From positions 1-27,006 of the forward strand of contig JAKSYS010000763.1 in NCBI GenBank assembly GCA_022925895.1: a DNA stretch of 27,006 nucleotides. Direction: 5' to 3'. Positions 1 to 9,559 of this stretch are shown one piece after another (within the stretch, counting starts at the first letter, position 1; the number at the start of each line of letters is the position of its first letter). The notes under the pieces are model-generated. The model was not told the DNA's origin. It searched no databases and saw only the letters and a program-made list of their open reading frames with translations. Origin of the DNA: Fragilaria crotonensis. Taxonomy: Eukaryota; Bacillariophyta; Fragilariophyceae; Fragilariales; Fragilariaceae. The translations under genes and the position numbers were made by a program.

Positions 1-38
1 TTCCGCCGATAGGTAAGACTCGCCACACAAATTTTATC

Positions 39-890
39 ATGAAGCAAAACAAACCCCAAATTATTATGCGCCGACCAGCGTTGCAGGCCATAGTGCTCCT
101 CTCATTGTCGAGATGGACGGAAGTCTTTGCTCAAAATTCAACGCTATGTTGTGATGTTGTTTCTTTTGAAGCAGAAGCGAACTCAGGGGCATGGGATTTC
201 TCCGCTTCCATGTCGTCCATATATGAAAGGCAAACAGGCTTATCGAAGTATTGCGATTTCTTCGAGGTGAGAACCGTGCCGGCAGATGGTAGTAACTATA
301 CGGTCTTGGGAACAAGAGTTTTTGGTCACGACCATCCCTACGAACAACCTTTTACACGAGCTATTCGAGACGCGGTTCTGCCTGACGGAATCACTTCCGT
401 TATCGCCATTGCTCACGACTCAGTGGACGGCTACTGTGGTAGAACGCTCGAGCTGACGCTTTCGGCGAACACCCCAACATCAATCACAGCCACTCCAACA
501 ATACAGCCACCTTCGTCACCACCAATTCAAGTCGTTGGGAGTCAAGTCCCAATCGCACCAACTGTGACTTCGGCGCCTGTGCTTCCAACCTTTCCAAGCC
601 TTAATCCAAATGCTGGGGCTCCAACTACCATTTCTTCGGCGCCAGTGACTCCACCTCCAATATCGATCAATGCAACGCCTGAGCCAGCCAGTCAAGCTCC
701 AATTGCTGTCTCTGCCCCTAACTCAATACTACCATCATACATCCCGTCAGCCCTCCCATCATACGTTCCCTCGAGTATTCCGTCGGATGTCCCATCGCCT
801 TTGCGCAGGGGTCCTACTGCCTCGAGCGCACCTGCGTTAGGCTTGTTCGTTGCCACTGTTGTGGCAGTTGTCGCAACTGCCGTCGTGTGA
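39..890 (+). CDS. Secreted Pro/Ser/Thr-rich surface protein, probably GPI-anchored; hypothetical
   Basis: A 283-residue reading frame with a full secretory layout. The N terminus has basic residues followed by a hydrophobic stretch (about 14-23), with a likely cleavage site near V-F-A/Q (31/32). The second Met at residue 10 would give a tidier signal peptide, so the true start may be position 66. Residues 32-145 form a small domain with five or more cysteines (a C-C pair at 37-38, then C72 and a later Cys) that I do not recognise. Residues about 145-260 are a low-complexity Pro/Ser/Thr/Ala linker with P-S-Y-(I/V)-P-S-type repeats, a pattern seen in diatom cell-surface and frustule-associated proteins and probably heavily glycosylated. 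The last 18 residues are hydrophobic Ala/Val and end the protein, preceded by small residues, as in a GPI-anchor signal. The coding call is confident from composition and architecture; the function is unknown. Confidence 0.75.
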   Translation: MKQNKPQIIMRRPALQAIVLLSLSRWTEVFAQNSTLCCDVVSFEAEANSGAWDFSASMSSIYERQTGLSKYCDFFEVRTVPADGSNYTVLGTRVFGHDHPYEQPFTRAIRDAVLPDGITSVIAIAHDSVDGYCGRTLELTLSANTPTSITATPTIQPPSSPPIQVVGSQVPIAPTVTSAPVLPTFPSLNPNAGAPTTISSAPVTPPPISINATPEPASQAPIAVSAPNSILPSYIPSALPSYVPSSIPSDVPSPLRRGPTASSAPALGLFVATVVAVVATAVV

Positions 891-2271
891 TATGCTATTT
901 GAACTGCGTTCGGACTCGTTCTTAATAAGACTGATTCGGCGATAATGGACAGCTTGGGATACAATCATTTTCTGAAATTGAAAGATGACAGGCATGGTCA
1001 GTTTTTGGTATGGCATCCGTTGCAATGTGACGTACAGTATTCTAAGTTAAAGTAATTCTGGCATTGTCATGGTTACGTTTTGTTGACTTGCAGACTGAAA
1101 TCGCATGGGGAAAGAAACTCCTCTCAGAGAAAGCAAATAGTTGAGGACCTAGCTGGAGCACCTGATACAGTTTATCCGTGTCGATGACTGCAATGGGCAT
1201 AATCACAAAAATAAATTTCACACGTCATTTTAATGGAGATGTTTTGGGGAAGCAATTGAATTGCTTATTACTAACCTGGTGCTTGGTATGCGATGATTCT
1301 GCACCGTGGCGGCGGTGACCCCACTTTTTGCCCTCATGCATATCGGAGCAAACCTGATTCCTTTTAAGTTGTTATTGCTGGAAGAGTATTTCCCATTTCC
1401 CATTGCCCGTCGAGCATACTACCGTAGAGAAACTAGAAACGGAGTCACTCAATACTCTCTGTTTTCTCTATGTATGCATAAGCTTTATGTAAGCCATGAT
1501 ATAAGCATCGGGCATCGTAGATTCCTACCAGTACTGAAGTACTACTTTAATGTGAAGCTATACTGTAGTACCGTGCTCTACTCCGAACTCCGAAGTCCGA
1601 TGTACGCTAGTACTTAATAAACTACGGGGAAGTACTGGTACTCATATAGGGTATGCATACGATCACTCCGCGCATAGTGCATAGTGCATAGTGCCTAGTA
1701 CTGTCTACGGTAGTATCCTACTCCCTTTTTAAATTTGGTTTGTGCGTGTGTGTGTGTGTGTGTCTGTTACGGAGTATGACCACTCTGGGGTACTGTTGTA
1801 CTGTTACGTGGATTACATGTACTACAGGTCTACAGTACATAAATCGACGGTAATTTATGTTGAAACGACAGTGTCTTACATTACTGTAGTACCGTACTGT
1901 AGGAATTCAAAGCTACTGGACGGAATAGTCATCGAATTTGCTGTAAACAATGCTACTGTAAACACCAGTATGTATCATACGCCTCCGATCAGTTGTGAGG
2001 AACCCACTAGTATTACTAAAGAACACTTTTACAAGTCACGAAGCTGACCACAAAGTGAACATTTATGACCTCCGTACTCCATATGAAACCACAAGTCATG
2101 CACTCGATTATCATTCAACACAGCCATCGTTCCTTGGGAAGGGTGCTACAGGGTAAAACAAACGATTCGTTTTGGCATTGACGTCATAAGTGTCTGCCCG
2201 GCATCACGACCGAGACCAAGGGAGGGTCGCGTGTTCCTGCGAATTGTCCTTTGCGAGATCATTGTGGCTCG
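891..2271. other. Intergenic, GTAC-rich, with a GT microsatellite
   Basis: I see no convincing gene here. The sequence holds many short GTAC-centred words (GTACTG, AGTACT, CAGTAC), a short GT dinucleotide run at about 1741-1762, and a triplicated ATAGTGC near 1675-1692. Open frames at 1306-1617 and 1742-2047 have repeat-driven composition, no recognisable motif and no domain-like hydrophobic or charged pattern. Confidence 0.6.
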
Positions 2272-3003
2272 ATGAAAACTATAATGTCAGCCTCTAGTAG
2301 ACGTGAACTCCCACCATGCGATGCACATGATACCTTCTCTGTCCCATTATGGGGAGGAAAGCGACTGCGAGCTCGACGAAAGCTCAAGCCCCAGGGTATC
2401 CTCGGTCTTGCCGCAATTTTGTTTCTAGCGCTCAGGTCCGTGATATGGCGGGACAGACGACGGGGACGAAAGACTAATCCAACAACTATCTCTTAATCAC
2501 TTCCCGACCATGGCACATATCCGCTCGCTCATGCGAAACTTGTACTCCTTTATTTTGGAGCTTCCTATTTCGATGAAAATCGATTTTTACGTGATTGCTT
2601 CTTCCGAGACGAACGTCTCTTGCCTCAAGAAGGACTTCCCATATCGGGACCGTATGATATGGCGATTGTGTATGTTAGTTCCGACGAGGAGGAGGGATCC
2701 AGCGAATGGATTCACGTTTTGGACACTGCCGAAAGGAATGCCTTGAGACGAAAGTTCCAAGTCGGCAGTACACTCCAAGAAGCCAAATTCACAGTCCCGT
2801 CCTTATTCGTGATTGATTCCGCCTCACACGGCGTCATGACGCCCATGGGCTTGATCGATTTGAAAGAAAAGGGTTCCGAGGCGTTGGAGGGGGTGGTTGC
2901 AATTCCAGAATTCGATACAAGATTTGGATCCCAAGGTATGGGCAGACTCGGAACTGATCAATAACGAGGAAGACACTATCCTGTTAAGGAGAGGAGGTCA
3001 CTA
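2272..3003 (+). pseudogene. Thioredoxin-fold, nucleoredoxin-like membrane protein, disrupted
   Basis: From the ATG at 2272 a basic N terminus leads to a hydrophobic anchor (G-I-L-G-L-A-A-I-L-F-L-A-L) and a basic stop-transfer segment, then an in-frame TAA at 2494-2496. The same frame continues open to 2964 with a thioredoxin-like pattern: strand K-L-V-L-L-Y-F-G-A-S at 2536-2565, then M-A-I-V-Y-V-S-S-D-E-E-E (about 2659-2694), and F-T-V-P-S-L-F-V-I-D (about 2788-2817), the cis-Pro segment. Near 2881-2895 the frame ought to switch: the +1 frame reads W-L-Q-F-Q-N then D-L-D-P-K-V-W-A-D-S-E-L-I-N-N-E-E-D and ends L-L-R-R-G-G-H with TAA at 3001-3003, far more protein-like than the original frame. 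The redox C-x-x-C that normally follows F-G-A-S is absent. One stop plus one frameshift suggests a pseudogene. Family assignment is by fold motifs; the homologue match is from memory of the family and was not searched. Confidence 0.6.
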
Positions 3004-3771
3004 AGCATTTGTTGTGGATGCACTTCGATTTTGACATTGTGGAGTGTTTTTAGCCTCTGTCGGCGATCATGCAAAGAAATTGGACCAATTGATTCTATTC
3101 GGTCTCGACATGTCTATTCAAATGGCATCATCGTCGACATTGTCCACTGCAATGGTTCTTGCCTTCGCTAGAGTACTTAATGAGAAGTATGCGCACACCA
3201 TGCTGCGGAATAGTCAGCACAATAGGTTGGCGACAGACGGCAGGCGCAGGAGGTTTTGATTACAGGACTTACAATGTTCAGGAAAAGACTCAATGCGGAG
3301 AGAGCACGCAACATGCAACCAATGTATTGGTAGGATCTAAACGTCTCACTGCGTATTCTCCGCCCACGTTCTACGGGGTACTCCGAGCCTGAGCCTCCAT
3401 GACACCATGATGATGAACATTGGACGTAGGAAGTCGTATAATAGTGGAGCGGCGTTGGTGAAGCTGTCGCAATTGTAGGTAGGGCACAGGAGTACAATTT
3501 ACTTGTACCAGTTTATTGTCGTATGATACGAAGATTGCGCGAAACGAAAACTGTACAGTTGTGCATGCATGATACTACAGTGACGTTGCGGATACTGTAA
3601 CGTTTTGGTGAGACTAATCACGACCGCGCTGTTCTGCGCTTGTCATTCGAAGGAAAGAACAACTTGTTGAAATGTCATTGATGACACTGGCACGATCAAC
3701 GGTTTCTGTTGACCTCATGGGATACATAGCACTTGCACAGAGTTGACGTCTTCCTCCATATCTGAAAGCAC
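3004..3771. other. Intergenic between the thioredoxin-like relic and the acyl-CoA dehydrogenase
   Basis: An open frame at 3044-3259 (71 residues, partly hydrophobic, ending in an Arg cluster) is preceded by a T-rich stretch ending TTTTTAG, so it could be a leftover exon. I recognise no family and make no gene call. The rest shows no coding pattern on either strand. Confidence 0.5.
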
Positions 3772-5186
3772 ATGCTGCGTATTTTGCCGTCATCGTTTCG
3801 AGCATGGGCTCATCATCCTAAAGCGCATCAATCGGCTCTCCGTCAGAAAATGTCAAAGGATAAACGGCAGGCTACATCTGTGTCATCATTCTCATCCTCT
3901 TCTGGAATGCATCTTCCCATCACCCAATTCAACGAAGACGAGCAAATGACGCGGAATGCAGCTCGACAATGGGCACGTGAGGAGTTGAAACCAATCGTTC
4001 GAGACATGGACAACGAGGAAAAGCTCCGCCCGGATATCATTCGATCACTATTTGACAACGGATTCATGGGAATGGTAAGTTTGTACGTGTGTTACACTAC
4101 GAGAGCTCAGTCTAATCACTATCTTTACTCCATATTTCTCACGAGCATGTACCAACTTTTCTCATTCTCATTTCGCATATTGTCAACAGGAAATCCCCGA
4201 AGCCCACGGCGGATCGGAGCTGAGTTTCACATCTGCCTGTCTCGTGGTGGAAGAGATTTCTAGAGTGGACCCATCCGTAGCAATTCTGGTGGACATTCAC
4301 AACACGCTCGAACAATGCTGTTCGATTTTGGGGATCGGAAGCCCTCCAACAAAAGTGGTTGCCCCGCCTCGCCCGCGATTCAGTCTCATCGTTTGCCCTG
4401 TCGGAAGCCGGGTCAGGGTCTGACGCATTCAGCATGAAAACTACCGCAACTCAGATTCAGGATGGATCATCATCCTATCTTCTCAATGGGAGCAAGTTGT
4501 GGATCTCTAATGCTCCTGAAGCCGGAGTATTTCTAGTGTTTGCCAATGCTGCGCCAGAGAAGGGGTACAAGGGGATCACAGCTTTCGTGGTTGACGCCAA
4601 GACCGAAGGGATTACTGTGGGGAAACCTGAAAAGAAACTTGGACTGAAAGCCTCATCTACTTGCCCTGTCATGTTTGACAACGTTCGAGTGGATGTCGAT
4701 GACGTCCTGGGGGAAGTTGGCCAGGGTTACAAATACTGTATCAACATTCTCAATGAAGGTCGGATTGGGATTGCCGCCCAACAGATCGGGATCGCCAAGG
4801 CCTGCGTCTATGACATTGCCATGCCGTATTTGTTGGAGAGAAAGCAATTCGGTAGTGCCATTGGAGATTTTCAGGGCATGCAGCATCAATACTCTCAGAT
4901 AGCTACCGAGATTTATGCAGCAGAAACCATGACGTACAATGCTTGCAGACTGAAGGAAGCAGGGTATCCATTCATCATGGAGGCCAGCATGGTCAAGCTG
5001 TATTCAAGCCAGGTAGCTGAGAAGGCTGCAAGCAAGACAATTGAGTGGCTGGGTGGCATTGGTTTCACGCAGGATTTGCTGGCAGAGAAGTTTTATCGGG
5101 ACTGCAAAGTTGGCAGCATTTATGAGGGTACCTCCAACATTCAACTTCAAACCATTGCCAAGCTTATCCAGGCCGAGTATAAATGA
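3772..5186 (+). CDS. ACADSB: Short/branched-chain acyl-CoA dehydrogenase, mitochondrial; one intron, frameshifted at about 4310
   Basis: This flavoenzyme family oxidises short and 2-methyl-branched acyl-CoAs in mitochondrial isoleucine/valine breakdown, passing electrons to ETF. Exon 1 (3772-4074, 101 codons) begins with an Arg/His/Ser-rich, acid-poor leader fitting mitochondrial import, followed by the N-terminal helical domain. An intron (4075-4189) separates it from exon 2, which opens E-I-P-E-A-H-G-G and reads V-D-I-H-N-T-L up to 4309. The continuation N-N-A-V-R-F-W-G-S-E-A-L is in the next frame from 4311, so the gene is out of frame by one base there (probably two bases lost from a Val codon). 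That second frame runs to TGA at 5184-5186 and carries the FAD-binding A-L-S-E-A-G-S-G-S-D, R-K-Q-F-G and I-Y-E-G-T-S-N-I-Q-L, whose Glu is the expected catalytic base. Summed length (about 432 codons) equals the usual family size, so only the indel is abnormal: assembly error or recent inactivation. Confidence 0.85.
4075..4189 (+). other. Spliceosomal intron of the acyl-CoA dehydrogenase
   Basis: A 115-nt phase-0 intron starts GTAAGT right after ATG codon 101 and ends TCAACAG. It is T-rich near the acceptor and contains in-frame stops if retained. Removing it restores the family motif F-M-G-M/E-I-P-E-A-H-G-G exactly. Confidence 0.85.
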
Positions 5187-6522
5187 TACCAAGTTTCAAG
5201 ACTGAACCGTCAATGTATAGGCGGCTCAAATGAGTCTGACGAGACATGAACGGGATCATCGCCTTCCGAATGCCGGGAGGCGAACGATGCTGAAGGACAA
5301 GACTTTAAATCACCGTGTCGCACCTTACCTAGGTTGTACGACACATGCTCATCAGATCTTTGCTCTAGTAGTAGTCGAGCATTGACATGGATGTTCCCCC
5401 TAAGCGAATACTCCAGTATCCCATTATGATTTTACAGTAAATCAGTAGTGGAGTCAGTAATTGTCCTGGTACTCCAGTACGGTACTCCTTGCGCGTTTTA
5501 CCAGAGAGTACTGTAGCATGCATATACGGTGCATCGGAGTTAGATGTTCGCAACAAGTTCAATTCTCGCCTGCTGCACCGACTATCGACGTCGAACTCTG
5601 GAGGTTCCGGAATTCCTGCTAAATAGTGCATCGTACTCCGTAAAGGATTGGTAGAATTTGTCAGTGCATATTGAAAATGTCTCAACCACGAAATTCTGTT
5701 ATTTACGATCAGATCTCATGTCAAAACGTGACGCACCTTTGAGACTTCTATGTATAAATCCTGAATGATTATGTATAATATGTTTGTCTATTAACTATTT
5801 GTGTCATACCAATATCACCTTCACCTTCCTACACACGAGCTTGTTCTACAATACGGTAAATTCATTTTGTCCTCGTTGGCAGACTATCGTTCGGACAAAT
5901 TGTTTTCGAACAAGAGTTACAGATAGGAATCTTGCGTTAAGTAAAGTTGAGAAAGAATGAGAAAGTTTAAGAAAATATGAGAAACTTCTTTTTTCTCACG
6001 TCCGATTGAGAAAGTTTGAGATTATTTAAGAAAATTTAAGAAGGTGCGATTTTATTACCAGGTTCACGTAGATTATTTGAGATTTTATAAGCAACTCAAA
6101 TCTTCTTAAAGTTTCTTAAGAAAGTTTGAGAAAACTTAAGAAAATTTAAGAAACAGCTCGAAAACATATGTATCTTGACGATTCCTAATGAGAAGATTCC
6201 ATTCGAATGCGACGGAGAATCAAACGTGAAGAATTCATTCCCATCGGATTGTCATACCAGTCGATACCAGTGCATTTTTCCAAGCCTTCTTTCATTTTTT
6301 TCTAGGCGAATTTGTCGTACGTACATTTCTACTATTCCATGCTTACTGCGAATTTAGATAGGTTTACCATATTGAATAAAAATATTTAGTTTGTATGTCA
6401 AATGCGAAATTCCGTAGGAAATCACTAAAGTCGTCGTAACCGTTTTCACTTAATTTCATGTCGGTCGACATAAGCGTCGAAAAGAAGATATTCCGGAACC
6501 TCCTGGAATCCAATACGTTACG
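5187..6522. other. Intergenic, GTAC-rich then A/T-rich with a purine repeat island
   Basis: No gene is supported. About 5340-5700 carries GTAC-type words. About 5940-6155 is the AGAAA/TTTAAG repeat island listed separately. 6200-6480 is A/T-rich and leads into the GST promoter region without any motif I can name. Confidence 0.6.
5943..6153. repeat. Degenerate (G/A)AGAAA-NTTTAAGAAA repeat island
   Basis: About 210 bp is dominated by variants of GAGAAAGTTTGAG and AAGAAAATTTAAGAAA, with a few inverted copies (for example CTTAAAGTTTCTTAAG near 6106-6121), so it can fold back on itself. Just outside lie TAGGAATC (5924-5931) and its reverse complement GATTCCTA (6180-6187), a weak hint of a 264-bp inverted-repeat element. 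Composition differs clearly from the GTAC-rich flank. Confidence 0.6.
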
Positions 6523-7381
6523 ATGGCAACAGCAACTGTTCCGAAGTTTCGTTACCTCTCTGCATGGTTCTGCCCCTTCGCTCATAGAGCAACGCTAGCG
6601 TTAGAGCATCACAGTGGTAGAGTTGAGTACGAATGGGTGGAAGCGTTGGGTTGGGAACAACGCAAGGATGAGAAGAATGTGACGGGCACAGGGCAAGAGT
6701 GGTGGTACCATTGGAAAGCCGATGAATTGAAACGCGCGAACCCATCAGCTCTTGTCCCAACTCTGATCCCTGTCGATCGAAATACAAATGTGGCTGACGA
6801 AGGAAGGGCTGTGTACGAATCACTTGTGACTGTCGATTTCGTCGATCAAATCAGTGGTGCTACTGGAAAGGATCGACTGGTACCAGAAGATCCATATGAG
6901 GCCGCACGGTGTCGAGTGTGGGCAGATAAGGTCAACAGGGATTGCTGTTCTCCATACTACGGCGTCTTGGTGCGCAAGGAAGAAGAAGAACGAATGGAAC
7001 ACTTCTCTAACCTCCTTAAAGGATTAAAATCATTTTCCTTGGAGCTAAAGAAGACCAACGGTCCATTGTTCCTTGCGGATTCACAACTCTCAAATGTCGA
7101 CATCTCTCTTCTCCCTTGGGCATTCCGCTTTTATGTCTTCGAACACTACCGAGGTCCAAACTACGCCATTCCGACTGACGATCCCGAGTTGGCTCCCTAC
7201 CACGAATGGCTCGATCACCTTCTGAGCCTAGATTCGGTGCAGCGCACTCTACCAGATAAGCGTGAGTATCTTGTACACATTGGGAAAATATGCAGATTCG
7301 TCGGCGAGATCGAAGGTCGCCAATGCGGTGCGAAGAGGTGTGGCGGCACACGAACTCGATGACGAGAAAGATGAGTATTGA
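6523..7381 (+). CDS. Glutathione S-transferase, omega-like, with a late frameshift
   Basis: A cytosolic-type GST conjugates or reduces substrates using glutathione. The start ATG at 6523 begins directly before the thioredoxin-like domain. Residues 15-22 read W-F-C-P-F-A-H-R, so Cys17 sits at the active-site position used by omega-class enzymes. A-L-V-P-T-L-I-P (76-83) is the cis-Pro loop that binds the glutathione backbone, and V-Y-E-S-L (97-101) holds the Glu-Ser pair that binds its gamma-glutamyl group. An all-helical C-terminal domain follows. The uninterrupted frame ends at 7362, but its last 25 residues look wrong. Dropping one A from the run at 7285-7288 gives K-Y-A-D-S-S-A-R-S-K then N-A-V-R-R-G-V-A-A-H-E-L-D-D-E-K-D-E-Y and a stop at 7379-7381, which resembles the usual GST tail. 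Either an assembly homopolymer error or a real frameshift. Enzyme class is confident; substrate unknown. Confidence 0.85.
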
Positions 7382-7454
7382 GGATGGAGATTAGGACCTA
7401 TCGTCATAAACACGTGCTCAACCTTCGATAATAGTGACGCTCCACTAAAAGTAC

Positions 7455-7500
7455 TGTACTGGTACTGGTACCGGTACCGGTACCGGTACCGGTACAAGTA
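7455..7500. repeat. TACTGG/TACCGG hexanucleotide microsatellite
   Basis: Six-base units grade from GTACTG through GGTACT to a run of GGTACC-type units, forming a nearly self-complementary tract of about 45 bp. Each unit contains a GTAC core. Confidence 0.8.
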
Positions 7501-8785
7501 GCTATCAAATACTCGGAGTGTTTTCGAGAATATGACATAACGAAGTTCGTTGCCATACTGGAGCAGGGTGGAGCACCGAGTACATAGTACCTGTGTACCA
7601 TGTACTCGAGTACCTGGTACTAGTACTGCGAGTATGTATGCATATTCATATATGTATATGCATAATGCTCTTGGTCGGAACCCTTCGTACTCTGCATACG
7701 TAGGACTCGGAGTACAATACTACTGAACATTCAGCACAGGTACTCGAATAATCCAGTACTGGAGCACTAGCTAGAGTACTACCGGTAGAGAACAAGCCAC
7801 TACAGACCATTCGGGCTGTGAAGAAGTGGACCGATTTTTGGTTATGAGTACAATTTTATATAAAAATGCCGTTTTATTTAACCTTCCTTCACCGCCTGTC
7901 GAGGAATGTACTTCTATGGTGCGTAATAAATGAATAGATTGTTTTGGAAAAGACGTTAAATTCCCCTCCAAATCCGCCACTGGTGCAACAGGTTGACGAT
8001 GTACGCATTCTACGGTGCTTCGATTGATGACAATGAGTCAAGAATTACTTCGTTTCTACATTAACAATGGCGATAGTTACTTGCCCTTCAAGGCGGATGG
8101 AACAATTCAATCCATTAATAGCTACCGGTAGTCATCAGTCGTTTGTAGGGTTGTTGGCAGTCGGAAAATTGAACCAGTAGTTGAGGTTCTGACACCCTCG
8201 TTCGACACGGATTCCAGTATTTCAGAAGTGGAGCACCGCACCAAGATATGGAAAGCACAGATAAACAACAAGCATGCTGGGGAACATGGCGTACCGAAGG
8301 TTGATCATTCAGAGTTGTTCTCTACTCTTGATTGTAGTGAGCTTGTCTTCGGGAAACTGGTGAAATCATCGTTGGCAATCTTGGTGATAACGGAGCGAAT
8401 CGTTCGTTAAAGGGGACAGCATCACAGGCAGTTACTTCTCCTTAGCCCTGGTACTGTTTGCAGCTATTAGCATTAACTTGGGGAATTGCTTGATGTCAAA
8501 TACTAGTGAAAGCCCCATTGAATGTGCATCTGGGTCACCGGCAACAATGAATGCTTCATACTACTACTACAAGTACCACTCTTGTGCTGCTTCGCATCAA
8601 TTATGATTTTGGATTATTCTCCACAGAGAATCTACATAGGAATTGGTACATAAAGAAAGATTCAACGGGCCAATGAGAGTGAGACTTGGACCTTCCGTAG
8701 AGCGTACGCGGGAACTAGTACAACCCTAGTTTTCTTCCCCGTGGAAGGCCAACTCCAAGCCTAACATCGACTTCACCAAAAACCA

Positions 8786-8862
8786 AAACGACGACAAGAG
8801 CGTGCACTATGTGAGACCCCTCAATGCATTGAACACTATTGTGCACGCTTTTATCGTCGTTT
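8786..8862. repeat. 22-bp imperfect inverted repeat with 33-nt loop
   Basis: The left arm 8786-8807 (ends AGCGTGCAC) and right arm 8841-8862 (begins GTGCACGCT) pair over 22 positions. Read as plus-strand RNA the stem has 20 Watson-Crick pairs, one G-U pair and one A-C mismatch. The loop is 8808-8840. The stem could be a hairpin RNA or the folded core of a small inverted-repeat element; nothing in the sequence settles which. Confidence 0.7.
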
Positions 8863-9454
8863 CAAGAATTGATAGAGTTGTCGCACATCGAACATCGGGA
8901 CTGACCGTTAAATACTCTGAAAAATAGTATTTTTATATATGTTGTCAAAGTCCGATAGCAAAAACTGTCAGATAACGGTATGCTGGCTGGATCGGTCCAC
9001 TGCTTCAGAGCCCGAATGGTCTGTAGTGCTACTGTAACGAGCACGCCGAATACACCATGCATACGCAAGTTCGTTCTTGGACACGCCGAGTTTTATGCAT
9101 GGATGACATATGAACAGGCATGTATGAATACAATACGCGAACTTCACATTCAACACATTCAAAGCAATATCGACGAATCTGGGAAAGATCCGACGTCGAA
9201 GTCGGCATTTTGTGTCAATCTTGGTCGTGCACGCGCATGTCACATCTATCGTCGACCATCTACACAACAATATTACAGTGATCTGTACACTCCTTAAGTA
9301 GAGTATTTTTGCTCGATGCGAACTGTCCACTTTAGAAAACACGTAAACGAAAACCATCTTTCCGGCCGTCTCAGCTTTTAAAGTCTTACGTACCCTACAA
9401 TCGCCATCACCAACCTAACTCTTCTTCAACTTCCCATTTGAACATTCACATAAG

Positions 9455-9559
9455 ATGAATCCGGCAGCCCACAGCGACAAAGTAACAACTTACGACGGTA
9501 AAAATACGCAATGGACAAGCTGGGCAATCAGGTCGATCTTTTTCCCTCAGCGTCGTTGA
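9455..9559 (+). promoter_or_regulatory. Overlapping upstream ORF at the ankyrin gene
   Basis: An ATG at 9455 opens a 34-codon frame that overlaps the ankyrin start (9511) in a different frame and stops at about 9557-9559. If the transcript begins upstream of 9455 this could dampen translation of the main frame. A GT...CAG interval (9498-9531) could in theory splice the upstream ATG into the main frame, but 34 nt is too short for a credible intron. Confidence 0.3.

Larger units (their letters stand above)
7382..9510. other. Long intergenic region with a GGTACC microsatellite, GTAC words and one hairpin
   Basis: No gene is supported in over 2 kb. It holds the GGTACC-type microsatellite (7455-7500), dense GTAC palindromes (7560-7790), and an open frame running into 8410 (E-P-V-V-E-V-L then a stretch rich in Lys/His/Glu) that might be a coding relic but matches nothing I know. 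The 22-bp inverted repeat at 8786-8862 is listed separately. Two overlapping opposite-strand frames at 8968-9357 are mutual shadows without domain character. Confidence 0.55.

Noticed and set aside
1306-2047. Open frames of about 100 residues in the first intergenic region
   Set aside because: Composition follows GTAC repeats and a GT microsatellite; no start context, motif or domain pattern.
3177-3497. Minus-strand 106-residue frame
   Set aside because: Cys/Ser-rich without regular spacing, overlapping other small frames, with no family resemblance.
7263-7296. GTGAGT...TGCAG in the GST as an intron
   Set aside because: At 34 nt it is too short for a credible intron, and it would remove residues that look like normal GST sequence. 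A one-base indel explains the tail better.
8968-9357. Opposite-strand frames of 105 and 129 residues
   Set aside because: They overlap each other, have no recognisable motif, and lie in intergenic DNA. No reason to prefer either.
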